64,000 nucleotides of DNA from Strongylocentrotus droebachiensis. Taxonomy: Eukaryota > Echinodermata > Echinoidea > Camarodonta > Strongylocentrotidae. Below, in pieces: positions 1 to 9,711 of this stretch. The notes beneath the pieces are model-generated. The model was not told the DNA's origin and made no database searches. It saw only the letters and a list, made by a program, of their open reading frames with translations. Made by a program: the position numbers and the translations under genes. Numbering within the stretch: position 1 is the stretch's first letter; each line of letters starts with the position of its first letter. The stretch is taken from contig JAVYIG010000898.1 of NCBI GenBank assembly GCA_035222895.1, positions 62,001 to 126,000 on the forward strand, written 5' to 3'.

Positions 1-2720
1 GGTAAGTGGAATGCAGAAGCACCTCTTGTGGCATAATTGTGAATTTGATTGTTTCTCTTGAAAATCTTGGCTAATGCCAGTGGCAGTACACCTGAGTTGA
101 GATCATACATTAAGGAACCCAATTGCATATAATAAATATCTTCTACCTTTAAAATCCTATGATGATAAAAAAGAGGATTTGTATGAGCACGAAAGTCAGC
201 ATTACAGATTGTTCTTATTACCCTCTTTTGAGCCAAGAATATTTTATCTAATTGTGTTATTAGAGATTTGCCCCAAGCAAGCACACCATAATTAATATAA
301 GGTAGAATTAAAGTTGAATACAAGATTAGTAATATGCTTTTAGGAAGAGTAGACTTCAACCTACGAATTACACCAGTATTCCTTGATAATATTTTGCATA
401 GATTATTTACATGAGTTTTCCACTTCAATTGTTCGTCGATATAAAGACCTAAAAATTTAGTTGATGTTACCCTGTCTATCAGAACACCATTGAACATAAT
501 GTCACCGGGCAAAATCTTGAGCGAATTGCTATATATCATATAATTGGTTTTTGTAAGATTAAGAGACAGTTTATTAGCATGAATCCATGAGGTAATATTG
601 CGCAACTCTGAGTTAACTGTTTGCACAAGAACTTGTGCATCTTTGTGTGAAAAAAATATGCTTGAATCATCTGCAAACAAAATAAAGGATAATACATCAG
701 AAGAATATTGAAAATCATTTATATAAAGAATAAATAAAAGAGGACCAAGAAGTGATCCCTGTGGGACTCCACAGCTGACATTTTGTAACTCTGAATCAAA
801 ACCATTTATGGATACGAATTGCTGTCTGTCAGCTAAATAGCTCCTGAACCAATCCAGGGCAGCACCCCTGACCCCGTAATGGGATAATTTACATAACAAT
901 ATTTTGTGATCTACTGTATCAAATGCCTTAGAGTAATCCAAGAATATTCCAAGTGTGTGCATGTGGTTGTCCATAGCATAAGAAACTTTATTGATAAAGT
1001 GCAGTATAGCATGGGTGGTAGTATGTTTCTCACGGAAGCCAAATTGAAAGTTGGAAAATATTTTACTTGAATTGAGAAACTTTACAGTTCTCACATAGAT
1101 AAGTTTTTCAAGAATTTTAGAGAAAGTTGTTAATAGGGAAATGGGTCGGTAGTTCGTCAATAGTTTTGGGTCACCCTTCTTAAAAATTGGGACAACCTTT
1201 GCCACTTTCATCTCCCTGGGTACAATGCCATTTGTCAGTGAAAGATTAAATATATGCACTAATGGCTGTACGATTTCTACTGCTAAGTTTTTAACTAGAC
1301 TGTTGGAGATAGTATCACAGCCTGGGCTTTTTCCAATCTTCAAAAAATGTATTATACTGAGTACTTCTACTTCATTTGTTGGCATTAAAAACAAACTTTG
1401 CTGGTTAGGTTCTTTCAAGAAGTCATGGAATGATTTATCACAATTTGGAATACCCTCCGACAAATTCGGACCGATACTACAAAAATAATTATTGAACTTT
1501 TCAACAATAGATTTTGTATCATCTACTAATTCTCCATCAATTTGCAGAGATCTTATGCTGGATGTTTTACTGTTGCTTTTAAAAATATTTTTGATTACCT
1601 TCCATGTTCCTTTTATATCATTCAAGGTTGCCTGAAACTGAGTGGAATAGTAATTTTTCTTTGAAACACGTAATGTTGTAGTTAAGGTGTTCCGATATCT
1701 AGTGTAATTCAAGCGTGACTGTTCTGATTTAGTTGTCTTGTATTTATAATATAGCTTATTTTTCTTATTGATCGATTTCAATATCGATCTTGTAATCCAT
1801 GGCATTCGGGGGATCTTCCTGTGATTTCCACTATCTCTTTTACATATAGGTATATTCTCATCATACAGCAATATAAATTTTCGAAAGAAGTTTTCAAAAG
1901 AGCTATCAACATTTTGATCAAGTAAAACATCACTCCAGTCAGTTGCAATTAGGGCTTCCTTAAGCTTTGCAATATTTTCGGGATTGCTCCTACGGGCATG
2001 TTTATTTTGCCTAGTAATGAAAGAGGGTTTGCTCAATGGCATCTTGGCATAAATAGGAAAATGGTCCGATAGGTCAGAAATTATGATGCCAGCGTCTGGA
2101 AAGGGTTGCAAATTAGTGAAGATATTGTCAATGAGAGTAGAGGAATTTTCAGACACTCTTGTAGGTTTAGTGATCAAAGGCATCAAGGAAAAGGACACCA
2201 ACAGGTTCAAAAAGTCATCAATACAGCTATTTCCATCGCAAGTGAGCAGGTTCAGATTATAATCACCCATAAGAAAAATTGTCTTGTTATTAAGTAATGG
2301 ATTTGACAGAATATTGTGTACTTCATCTATAAAGAGATTTAGATTACTTTGTGGCGGCCTATAAACGACACCTAAAACAACATTACGTTTTCCTGGTATG
2401 AAAACATCAACAAATATAGTTTCTAACACATCATTCATAATGGTAAGCTCATGACATATTTGGTAATCCATCACAGATGGAATGTATAAAGCCACCCCTC
2501 CACCTCTTTTATCTCGTCTATTATTAGAAACCAAATTATAACCAGGAATTAAATATAAGCTAGTATCGAATTCAGAAGGAAACCAGGTCTCAGAAACACC
2601 TATTGCTGTGAATCCTGATATACGCTTGGTGAAAACACTGAAATTTTCAAAATTCTTACACATACTACGTATATTCAAGTGAATTAAAGCAAGTTCATTA
2701 CTCTCTGAACCACAGACCAT
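1..2720 (-). CDS. LINE-A ORF2: endonuclease-reverse transcriptase (3' end outside window)
   Basis: This encodes the endonuclease/RT that nicks target DNA and copies the element's RNA at the nick. I read the minus-strand frame from ATG at 2720 (MVCGSESNE) through to base 1 and found no stop: about 906 codons. In order, there is an exonuclease/endonuclease/phosphatase (EEP) domain starting at HLNIRSM, with GVSETWF, GGGVALYI, LGVVYRPP, MGDYNLN and ISDLSDHFP signatures; a basic linker; RT blocks NYRPISLLTTFSKILEK, QFGFREKHTTTHAI, LDYSKAFDTVDH, CGVPQGSLLGPLLF; and the catalytic FADD box at about 667-678. The last readable residues (NYATRGASAFHL) resemble the C-terminal region of such proteins, so only about 100 codons should be missing. 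The catalytic residues I could check are present, so this copy may be young. CR1, L2 or Jockey cannot be separated by eye. Confidence 0.88.
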   Translation of the reverse strand, partial: MVCGSESNELALIHLNIRSMCKNFENFSVFTKRISGFTAIGVSETWFPSEFDTSLYLIPGYNLVSNNRRDKRGGGVALYIPSVMDYQICHELTIMNDVLETIFVDVFIPGKRNVVLGVVYRPPQSNLNLFIDEVHNILSNPLLNNKTIFLMGDYNLNLLTCDGNSCIDDFLNLLVSFSLMPLITKPTRVSENSSTLIDNIFTNLQPFPDAGIIISDLSDHFPIYAKMPLSKPSFITRQNKHARRSNPENIAKLKEALIATDWSDVLLDQNVDSSFENFFRKFILLYDENIPICKRDSGNHRKIPRMPWITRSILKSINKKNKLYYKYKTTKSEQSRLNYTRYRNTLTTTLRVSKKNYYSTQFQATLNDIKGTWKVIKNIFKSNSKTSSIRSLQIDGELVDDTKSIVEKFNNYFCSIGPNLSEGIPNCDKSFHDFLKEPNQQSLFLMPTNEVEVLSIIHFLKIGKSPGCDTISNSLVKNLAVEIVQPLVHIFNLSLTNGIVPREMKVAKVVPIFKKGDPKLLTNYRPISLLTTFSKILEKLIYVRTVKFLNSSKIFSNFQFGFREKHTTTHAILHFINKVSYAMDNHMHTLGIFLDYSKAFDTVDHKILLCKLSHYGVRGAALDWFRSYLADRQQFVSINGFDSELQNVSCGVPQGSLLGPLLFILYINDFQYSSDVLSFILFADDSSIFFSHKDAQVLVQTVNSELRNITSWIHANKLSLNLTKTNYMIYSNSLKILPGDIMFNGVLIDRVTSTKFLGLYIDEQLKWKTHVNNLCKILSRNTGVIRRLKSTLPKSILLILYSTLILPYINYGVLAWGKSLITQLDKIFLAQKRVIRTICNADFRAHTNPLFYHHRILKVEDIYYMQLGSLMYDLNSGVLPLALAKIFKRNNQIHNYATRGASAFHL

Positions 2721-3177
2721 ATCAAAGAATTGCTTTTCGGTACAATAATTACAATTTATTGTAATTTGATCATCATTTTCATCATATTGTTGCAAGGTAC
2801 TTGCATTGGATTAAAAAAAACTGCATGTAATATCATCATCAGTTTGGATCATATTGAGAGAGTAAGAAAATAGATATTGTACTGTGTAACTGCGGTTCGT
2901 AATTCGGGTAGCAAACTGACATGAGATAGAGAGGATAGGAAATACACATTATATATAAAGCACCAATGTGCTTAGATTCCAACGGAAAGGAGACAGCTTG
3001 AGAAATAAAATTCATGTTGAAATTAAATAGCAGAGAATAAAGGAGAAATAAAGTAGAAAAGTGGAGGAGATATATAATGAACAAAGGCAAGAAAAAAACA
3101 GTCTGTATATAAAACATATTTGCCATGAATAGGCTTAGTTGCAAGTAAGGAGTTACTATATAATCTGCGAAGTTCAG

Positions 3178-3627
3178 TCATAAGTTCGCAAGATCCTCCT
3201 CGCACGTAATCAGCTTTTTGGTTAGGCGACCATTGTCACTGGTATTGGCGAGACCGGCGAATATTCTGCCGTCAATACTCCAGGCCTTGACAGCTTTCTT
3301 GCAGTGCCTGACGGCATGGAAGAGCTTCTGCTTCCTGGCTGTCAAGTCCTCGTTGACATATATACCAGAGCCCTTGAGCTTCATTCTCGCTCCAATGAAA
3401 AGGGCTCTGGTACGGTACGATGTAAACTTTACAATGATAGATCGATCTGGCTTGTCACCACCAGCTGGCTTGGTACCCGGTCCTAGGCGATGAGTGAGGT
3501 CGATGTCGGATTGGGTCAGTTTAAGACCCATTCGTTGAGCGACCTTGCAGACCACCTCCTCCGTCGACTCCCCAACCGTCTCCTCCATGCCGTGGATCCT
3601 TACATTATTCCGCCGCGAGTACTGATA
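3178..3627 (-). pseudogene. LINE-A ORF1 C-terminal fragment, fused to satellite sequence
   Basis: The fragment resembles the C-terminal half of L1-ORF1p-type RNA-binding proteins: RRNNVRIHGMEE, then a Glu-rich stretch, DIDLTHRLG, RSIIVKFTSYRTRALF, GIYVNEDLTARKQKLF and a basic C-terminus ending ...CEEDLANL at the stop near 3178. In that family this part forms an RRM-like fold plus a C-terminal domain that binds the element's RNA. The frame stays open into the satellite (to an ATG at 3762), but those ~45 N-terminal residues are antisense satellite translation and repeat in every monomer, so they are not native. The N-terminal coiled-coil half is missing. This is ORF1 of the same insertion as the ORF2 downstream. 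Confidence 0.75.
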
Positions 3628-3628
3628 T

Positions 3629-5256
3629 GATGTCACATTCGAAATTAGCCTTTGATTGATGAGGATAGCGAGTGAGCAGACCTCGGGAACCTGCGCATGC
3701 GCACTCGTAAAGAAAACCAGCGCTTGCGCATTGGAATCCGGTAGGGTAATAGTAGTATACAAATCATTTTTTCGTCAACTCATCGTTAGCTCAGTCGGTA
3801 AAGACAGTGTGATACTAATAGAACTTTGGAGTTCACGTGAGGGTTCAAATATCAGTTTATTTAGTTTTTTTGCCTTTATAAATAGTGAGGCAGAGCAATA
3901 AATAATCAAAGTCCAATTGTTTGTGACCTCTAATTTGCGAGCTTTCCTAGATGATGTCATATTCGAAATTAGCCTTTGATTGATGTGGATAGCGAGGGAG
4001 CAGACCTCGGGAACCTGCGCATGCGCACTCGTAATGAAAACCAGCGCATGCGCACTCGTAATGAAAACCAGCGCATGCGCATTGGAATCCGGTAGGGTAA
4101 TGGTAATTATACAAATCATTCTTTCATCAACTCATCGTTAGCTCAGTCGGTAAAGACAGCGTGATACTAATAGAACTTTGGAGTTGACGTGAGGGTTCAA
4201 CTATCAGTTTATTTAGTTTTTTTGCCTTTATAAATAGGGAGGCAAAGCAATAAATAATCAAAGTCCAATTGTTTGTGACCTCTTTGCGAGCTTTCCTAGA
4301 TGATGTCACATTCGAAATTAGCCTTTGATTGATGAGGATAGCGAGTGAGCAGACATCGGGAACCTGCGCATGCGCACTCGTAAAGAAAACCAGCGCTTGG
4401 GGATTGGAATCCGGTAGGGTAATAGTAGTATACAAATCATTTTTTCATCAACTTATCGTTAGCTCAGTTGGTAAAGAACTTTGGAGTTGACGTGAGGGTT
4501 CAAATATCAGTTTATTTAGTTTTTTGCCTTTATAAATAGTGAGGCAAAGCAATAAAAAATCAAAGTCAAATTGTTTGTGACCTTTTTGCGAGCTTTCCTA
4601 GATGACGTCATATTCGAAATTAGCCTTTGATTGATGTGGATAGCGAGGGAGCAGACCTCGGGAACCTGCGCATGCGCACTCGCAAAGAAAACAAGCGCAT
4701 GCGCATTGGAATCCGGTAGGGTAATAGTAATTATACGAATCATTCTTTCATCAACTCATCGTTAGCTCAGTCGGTAAATACAGCGTGATACTAATAGAAA
4801 TTTGGAGTTGACGTAAGGGTTCAAATATCAGTTTATTTAGTTTTTTTGCCTTTATAAATAGGGAGGCAAAGCAATAAATAATCAAAGTCCAATTGTTTGT
4901 GACCTCTTTGCGAGCTTTCCTAGATGATGTCATATTCGAAATTAGCCTTTGATTGATGAGGATAGCGAGTGAGCAGACCTCGTGAACCTGCGCATGCGCA
5001 CTCGTAAAGAAAACCAGCGCTTGAGGATTGGAATCCGGTAGGGTAATAGTAGTATACAAATCATTTTTTCATCAACTTATCGTTAGCTCAGTCGGTAAAG
5101 AACTTTGGAGTTGACGTGAGGGTTCAAATATCAATTTATTTAGTTTTTTGCCTTTATAAATAGTGAGGCAAAGCAATAACAAATCAAAGTCAAATTGCGG
5201 TTTGTGACCTTTCTGCGAGCTTTCCTAGATGACGTCATATTCGAAATTAGCCTTTG
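3629..5256 (+). repeat. tRNA-Ile-like satellite, block A (~5 monomers)
   Basis: Tandem monomers of about 322 bp, with short (~303-324) and long (~352) variants. A-box-like TAGCTCAGTCGG (or close variants) starts at 3787, 4139, 4460, 4763 and 5084. The monomer order is: tRNA-like module, T-run, AT-rich stretch, 'GAGCTTTCCTAGATGATGTCA', 'CGAAATTAGCCTTTGATTGATG', a GC-rich segment with TGCGCATGCGCA palindromes, and 'GGAATCCGGTAGGGTAAT'. Two sequence types alternate (GAGGATAGCGAGTGAGC versus GTGGATAGCGAGGGAGC). The 352-bp copy has an extra ~29-bp duplication of the GCGCATGCGCACTCG segment near 4040; two copies lack the ~18 bp after GGTAAAG. Antisense frames of ~102 codons recur in every copy and are not treated as genes. 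Confidence 0.93.
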
Positions 5257-5862
5257 CATATTGCTCCGATTGTCTCATTTTCGCTCGCGTGAACATTACC
5301 AGCACAAACCACTGACCTCTACCTCCTGAACGGATCATCGCACATTCCCATTCACTATACGTTACGTACTAAAAGGCTGTATTGTCTGACCGTTCATGAA
5401 TATTCATGTTTTTGCTAAACTCGGCAAAATGTTTGCTTTTACTAAATGGAAAAATTACGGTGGGGGTTGGATGAAATGGACATAATGAAATAGGCAGAAG
5501 TGATCTATGATAATTCATGCTTTTTATGTTTCGTGTGCTCGACCTATAATCTTCAAATCGCTTGGTAAACTGAGTCCAAAGTTAGACTTGTTTCACATGT
5601 GTATTATAGGCAATGACGAGCTTGCAACCTATTTTGAAAAATTACGATGGGTGAACTTTCAAAAGTCAATGAGACATGAGGGCTCCAATGAAAGAGCTAG
5701 TGATAACGTACGTCGGGGTGGATGTGCTTTTCGTTTAAACAAAAAATGAATTTTTAACGATTTAAAAAAAAAACGTCCATAGGCTAACATGTTAGGCTGC
5801 TGAATCTGACCATGCTCTGACGATAGGGGGCGTTGTGAAATGAGACTAAACGGAGCCATATG
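5257..5862. mobile_element. TIR element (MITE-like), copy 1, inside the satellite
   Basis: Foreign sequence interrupts the satellite exactly between 'AGCCTTTG' and 'GATTGATGTGG'. Its ends form imperfect inverted repeats of about 26 bp: CATATTGCTCCGATTGTCTC at the left and the complement of CATATGGCTCCGTTTAGTCT at the right. The right ~270 bp match, in reverse complement, the left part of a second copy at 35135-35986. No coding sequence for a transposase was found, so it would be non-autonomous. No clean target-site duplication is visible. The superfamily is not assigned. Confidence 0.7.
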
Positions 5863-7802
5863 GATTGATGTGGATAGCGAGGGAGCAGACCTCGGGAACC
5901 TGCGCATGCGCACTCGCAAAGAAAATAAGCGCATGCGCATTGGAATCCGGTAGGGTAATAGTAATTATACGAATCATTCTTTCATCAACTCATCGTTAGC
6001 TCAGTCGGTAAATACAGCGTGATACTAATAGAAATTTGGAGTTGACGTGAGGGTTCAAATATCAGTTTATTTAGTTTTTTTGCCTTTATAAATAGGGAGG
6101 CAAAGCAATAAATAATCAAAGTCCAATTGTTTGTGACCTCTTTGCGAGCTTTCCTAGATGATGTCATATTCGAAATTAGCCTTTGATTGATGAGGATAGC
6201 AAGTGAGCAGACCTCGGGAACCTGCGCATGCGCACTCGTAAAGAAAACCAGCGCTTGCGCATTGGAATCCGGTAGGGTAATTGTAGTATACAAATCATTT
6301 TTTCATCAACTCATCGTTAGCTCAGTCGGTAAAGACAGTGTGATACTAAAAGAACTTTGGAGTTCACGTGAGGGTTCAAATATCAGTTTATTTAGTTTTT
6401 TTGCCTTCATAAATAGTGAGGCAGAGCAATAAATAATCAAAGTCCAATTGTTTGTGACCTCTTTGCGAGCTTTCCTAGATGATGTCATATTCGAAATTAG
6501 CCTTTGATTGATGTGGATAGCGAGGGAGCAGACCTCGGGAACCTGCGCATGCGCACTCGTAATGAAAACCAGCGCATGCGCATTGGAATCCGGTAGGGTA
6601 ATAGTAATTATACAAATCATTCTTTCATCAACTCATCGTTAGCTCAGTCGGTAAAGACAGCGTGATACTAATGGAACTTTGAAGTTCACGTAAGGGTTCA
6701 AATATCAGTTTATTTAGTTTTTTTGCCTTCATAAATAGTGAGGCAGAGCAATAAATAATCAAAGTCCAATTGTTTGTGACCTCTTTGCGAGCTTTCCTAG
6801 ATGATGTCACATTCGAAATTAGCCTTTGATTGATGTGGATAGCGAGGGAGTAGACCTCGGGAACCTGCGCATGCGCACTCGCAAAGAAAACAAGCGCATG
6901 CGCATTGGAATCCGGTAGGGTAATAGTAATTATACGAATCATTCTTTCATCAACTCATCGTTAGCTCAGTCGGTAAATACAGCGTGATACTAATAGAAAT
7001 TTGGAGTTGACGTGAGGGTTCAAATATCAGTTTATTTAGTTTTTTTGCCTTTATAAATAGGGAGGCAAAGCAATAAATAATCAAAGTCCAATTGTTTGTG
7101 ACCTCTTTGCGAGCTTTCCTAGATGATGTCATATTCGAAATTAGCCTTTGATTGATGAGGATAGCGAGTGAGCAGACCTCGGGAACCTGCGCATGCGCAC
7201 TCGTAAAGAAAACCAGCGCTTGCGCATTGGAATCCGGTAGGGTAATTGTAGTATACAAATCATTTTTTCATCAACTCATCGTTAGCTCAGTCGGTAAAGA
7301 CAGTGTGATACTAAAAGAACTTTGGAGTTCACGTGAGGGTTCAAATATCAGTTTATTTAGTTTTTTTGCCTTCATAAATAGTGAGGCAGAGCAATAAATA
7401 ATCAAAGTCCAATTGTTTGTGACCTCTTTGCGAGCTTTCCTAGATGATGTCATATTCGAAATTAGCCTTTGATTGATGTGGATAGCGAGGGAGCAGACCT
7501 CGGGAACCTGCGCATGCGCACTCGTAATGAAAACCAGCGCATGCGCATTGGAATCCGGTAGGGTAATAGTAATTATACAAATCATTCTTTCATCAACTCA
7601 TCGTTAGCTCAGTCGGTAAAGACAGCGTGATACTAATGGAACTTTGAAGTTCACGTAAGGGTTCAAATATCAGTTTATTTAGTTTTTTTGCCTTCATAAA
7701 TAGTGAGGCAGAGCAATAAATAATAAAAGTCCAATTGTTTGTGACGTCTTTGCGAGCTTTCCTAGATGATGTCATATTCGAAATTAGCCTTTGATTGATG
7801 TG
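5863..7802 (+). repeat. tRNA-Ile-like satellite, block B (~6 monomers)
   Basis: Continuation of the ~322-bp satellite, with A-box-like starts at 5997, 6318, 6640, 6962, 7283 and 7605. The three monomers from about 5985 recur almost unchanged 965 bp later (5985 to 6950, 6306 to 7271, 6628 to 7593), so the array has a trimeric higher-order unit duplicated recently. The second trimer is cut at 7802 by the LINE-B insertion and the same monomer phase resumes at 13432. Confidence 0.93.
6956..7046 (+). ncRNA. tRNA-Ile-like Pol III module (representative of 18 copies)
   Basis: Each satellite monomer contains a segment resembling tRNA-Ile(AAU): A-box TAGCTCAGTCGG, an anticodon-loop-like CTAATAG, and a B-box-like GGGTTCAAATATC at the right spacing, followed about 20 bases later by a run of six or more T, the usual Pol III terminator. 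The predicted transcript is about 90 nt. The acceptor stem does not close well and the B-box departs from GGTTCRANNCC at its last bases, so this is a tRNA-derived module and not a working tRNA. Other copies have their A-box at 3787, 4139, 4460, 4763, 5084, 5997, 6318, 6640, 7283, 7605, 13559, 13882, 14203, 14533, 14855, 15177 and 15583. Whether any is transcribed cannot be seen. Confidence 0.6.
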
Positions 7803-8129
7803 ATTATTATTCTGACAGAGGCAGACGTGTGTTTGTGGTGCTCCGTAAATTCCCATATTTTGTGCGTTTATAGTGCACTTTCTTTTGACTGTTATACATC
7901 TACGTCTTGGAAATTTTCCTGTGATTGTGGACATTTCACTCTTTTCGACGGTATGTGAACATTTTCCGAGATATATTCGTTTTTCGTCAATTTTAATCCA
8001 GTTTTTTAGCGAATTTATATTTCAAATTTGAACACTCTGCGTAGCATCAAAACAATTGTGCGCAAAATATTGCGCCATACTAGTTAAGTTACGCAAAGGA
8101 CCAGCAGATACCAACGCAGCAACGTAACC

Positions 8130-9703
8130 ATGGAAACTTTGCCAACAAATTTACGTGGACTCCGCGTGAAGCAACTACGTGCTGAGTTACAGAAAAGAGG
8201 TATGCATACAAACGGAGTAAGGCGATCCTTCTTGAAAGACTAGAAAATGCAGTAGGCCTAGACGAAATAAGGAACACCAATGCCGCTGGTGATGTAGATG
8301 AAGATAAACATGAAAAGCCAGATGAAGTCTTCAATGATGACGCAGACTGCCGACAACTACTGCATAATGTACTGAGTGAAATGAAAGGCTTGAATAGTAG
8401 GCTAGATACTATCGAGAAGAAGTTCAACAATCTATTCGAACAGCATACTTCTACTTCTACTTCTACGACGATACTCAGCAGGATCCATAAGTCAGGATGT
8501 AGTGCAAGGGAGAAGGAGAAGGAGAAGGAGAAGGAGCAAGGGAATCTGAGGGCACAACAACAAGTATCTATGCCTACCACCAAATATTTCCCGACAATTC
8601 CTACCCATAACCGGTTTGAACTATTATCCGAGAAAACCGACTCAGACAACAGTGCCAAGAGTGTATCAATGCCAATGAAAATGAAAGATCAACTTCATGA
8701 ATACAAGGCCAAGCACCTGAAGTTGTTCTCCAAAACCAACATCACCCATCCTGAAGTTATCTCTGATGACGCAACTGATGACAGCGACACAACTGTTGAC
8801 AGCGACGCAACTGATGACAGCTCAGGCCGATCTTTGTCAACACCTACTAGTACTACTTCTACTTCACCACCATACCATGAGCAGATGGAGGGATACCGCC
8901 ACCGACATAGTGTGATCCGCAACAAACGAGATGTAGTTGTGGTCGGTGATTCCATGATAAAACACATCGACGGAAGACATCTCTCCCGCAGCAAAATCGT
9001 GAGGTGCGTCTCTTTTCCCGGTGCAAAAGTGAGAGACATCTTCACCTCTTCACCTTGCGAGTTTCTCAAGCCAGGGGGAGAACTGATCATCCACGCTGGC
9101 ACCAACAACATCTCTGAGGGTGCTGGTGAAGTTTGCCACCAAATCACAGACCTCGGCAAGTCTGTTGCTGCCGAGGGGTTTAACGTCTCAGTCTCTACGA
9201 TCATCCATCGTAGATGGGAGAGTGAAGCGGACAAGAAGCGGGTTGATGAGATCAACTATCTGATGGAGTTGGCAGCCAGCGAGAACAGATGGGGCCTCAT
9301 CATCAACAATGATATCAGCGAGCAGCATCTCGGGTGTGATGGCGTTCACCTCAACAGAGCCGGTCAACGAATCTTGGCAGGCAACCTGAAACGCCTCATC
9401 AACAGTGCTGACCAACCTACAACACGAGACCATGGCTGGACCCAACGGTCGTCCGATCAAGTTACAGGCAGTGGACCTGGAGCAAGGCGGCATCAAGCCA
9501 TCTACCGAGAAAACCAGAGTCTTCATTCTGATGAGGAAAAAAGCAGCCCCGTAAAGTCCTACGCCGAATCTGTTTCTGGGAGATCTTTGGATTTCAGTGC
9601 AGTCGATCAGAGGTCACGACCGAAACAAGCCTTCAGACCATCCAAGGTGGACATGAAAGACTGGGCGAAATATCTTCAATTTGTAAGAAGGGTATTGAAT
9701 TAA
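8130..9703 (+). pseudogene. LINE-B ORF1: SAP domain + SGNH hydrolase (esterase), one frameshift
   Basis: ORF1 proteins of CR1-type elements bind RNA/DNA and often carry an esterase domain. Translation from ATG 8130 gives METLPTNLRGLRVKQLRAEL..., a SAP-like helix-turn-helix (DNA-binding) start. A 1-nt deletion near 8216-8219 shifts the frame; the shifted frame continues the SAP pattern (AILLERLENAV) and is open to the stop at 9701-9703, with an ATG at 8381 heading a 440-residue frame. In that numbering: a Lys/Glu-rich stretch near 45-52, Asp/Ser/Thr-rich low complexity at 125-165, and an SGNH fold with the GDS motif at 189-191, HAGTNN from 238 and catalytic Asp320/His323 (DGVH). The C-terminus is basic. 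The hydrolase residues look intact. The frameshift could be real or a sequence error. Confidence 0.85.
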
Positions 9704-9711
9704 GTGAAAGT

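Larger units (their letters stand above)
1..3628 (-). mobile_element. LINE-A: 5'-truncated non-LTR retrotransposon, Jockey/CR1/L2 group
   Basis: Read on the minus strand, this element has the end of an ORF1 (3627-3178), a spacer of about 450 bp, and an ORF2 starting near 2720 that is still open at position 1. The 5' end stops abruptly at about 3628, inside a satellite monomer: sequence right of it is ordinary monomer sequence beginning at the 'ATGATGTCAC' segment. The 3' end lies outside the window. Truncation at the 5' end is the usual result of incomplete target-primed reverse transcription. The stretch 2721-3177 has no clear coding sequence; the ORF2 frame has a stop at about 2809-2811, just upstream of a Cys-containing stretch (NCNYC) that may be the remnant of an N-terminal zinc-finger region. 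Confidence 0.85.
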
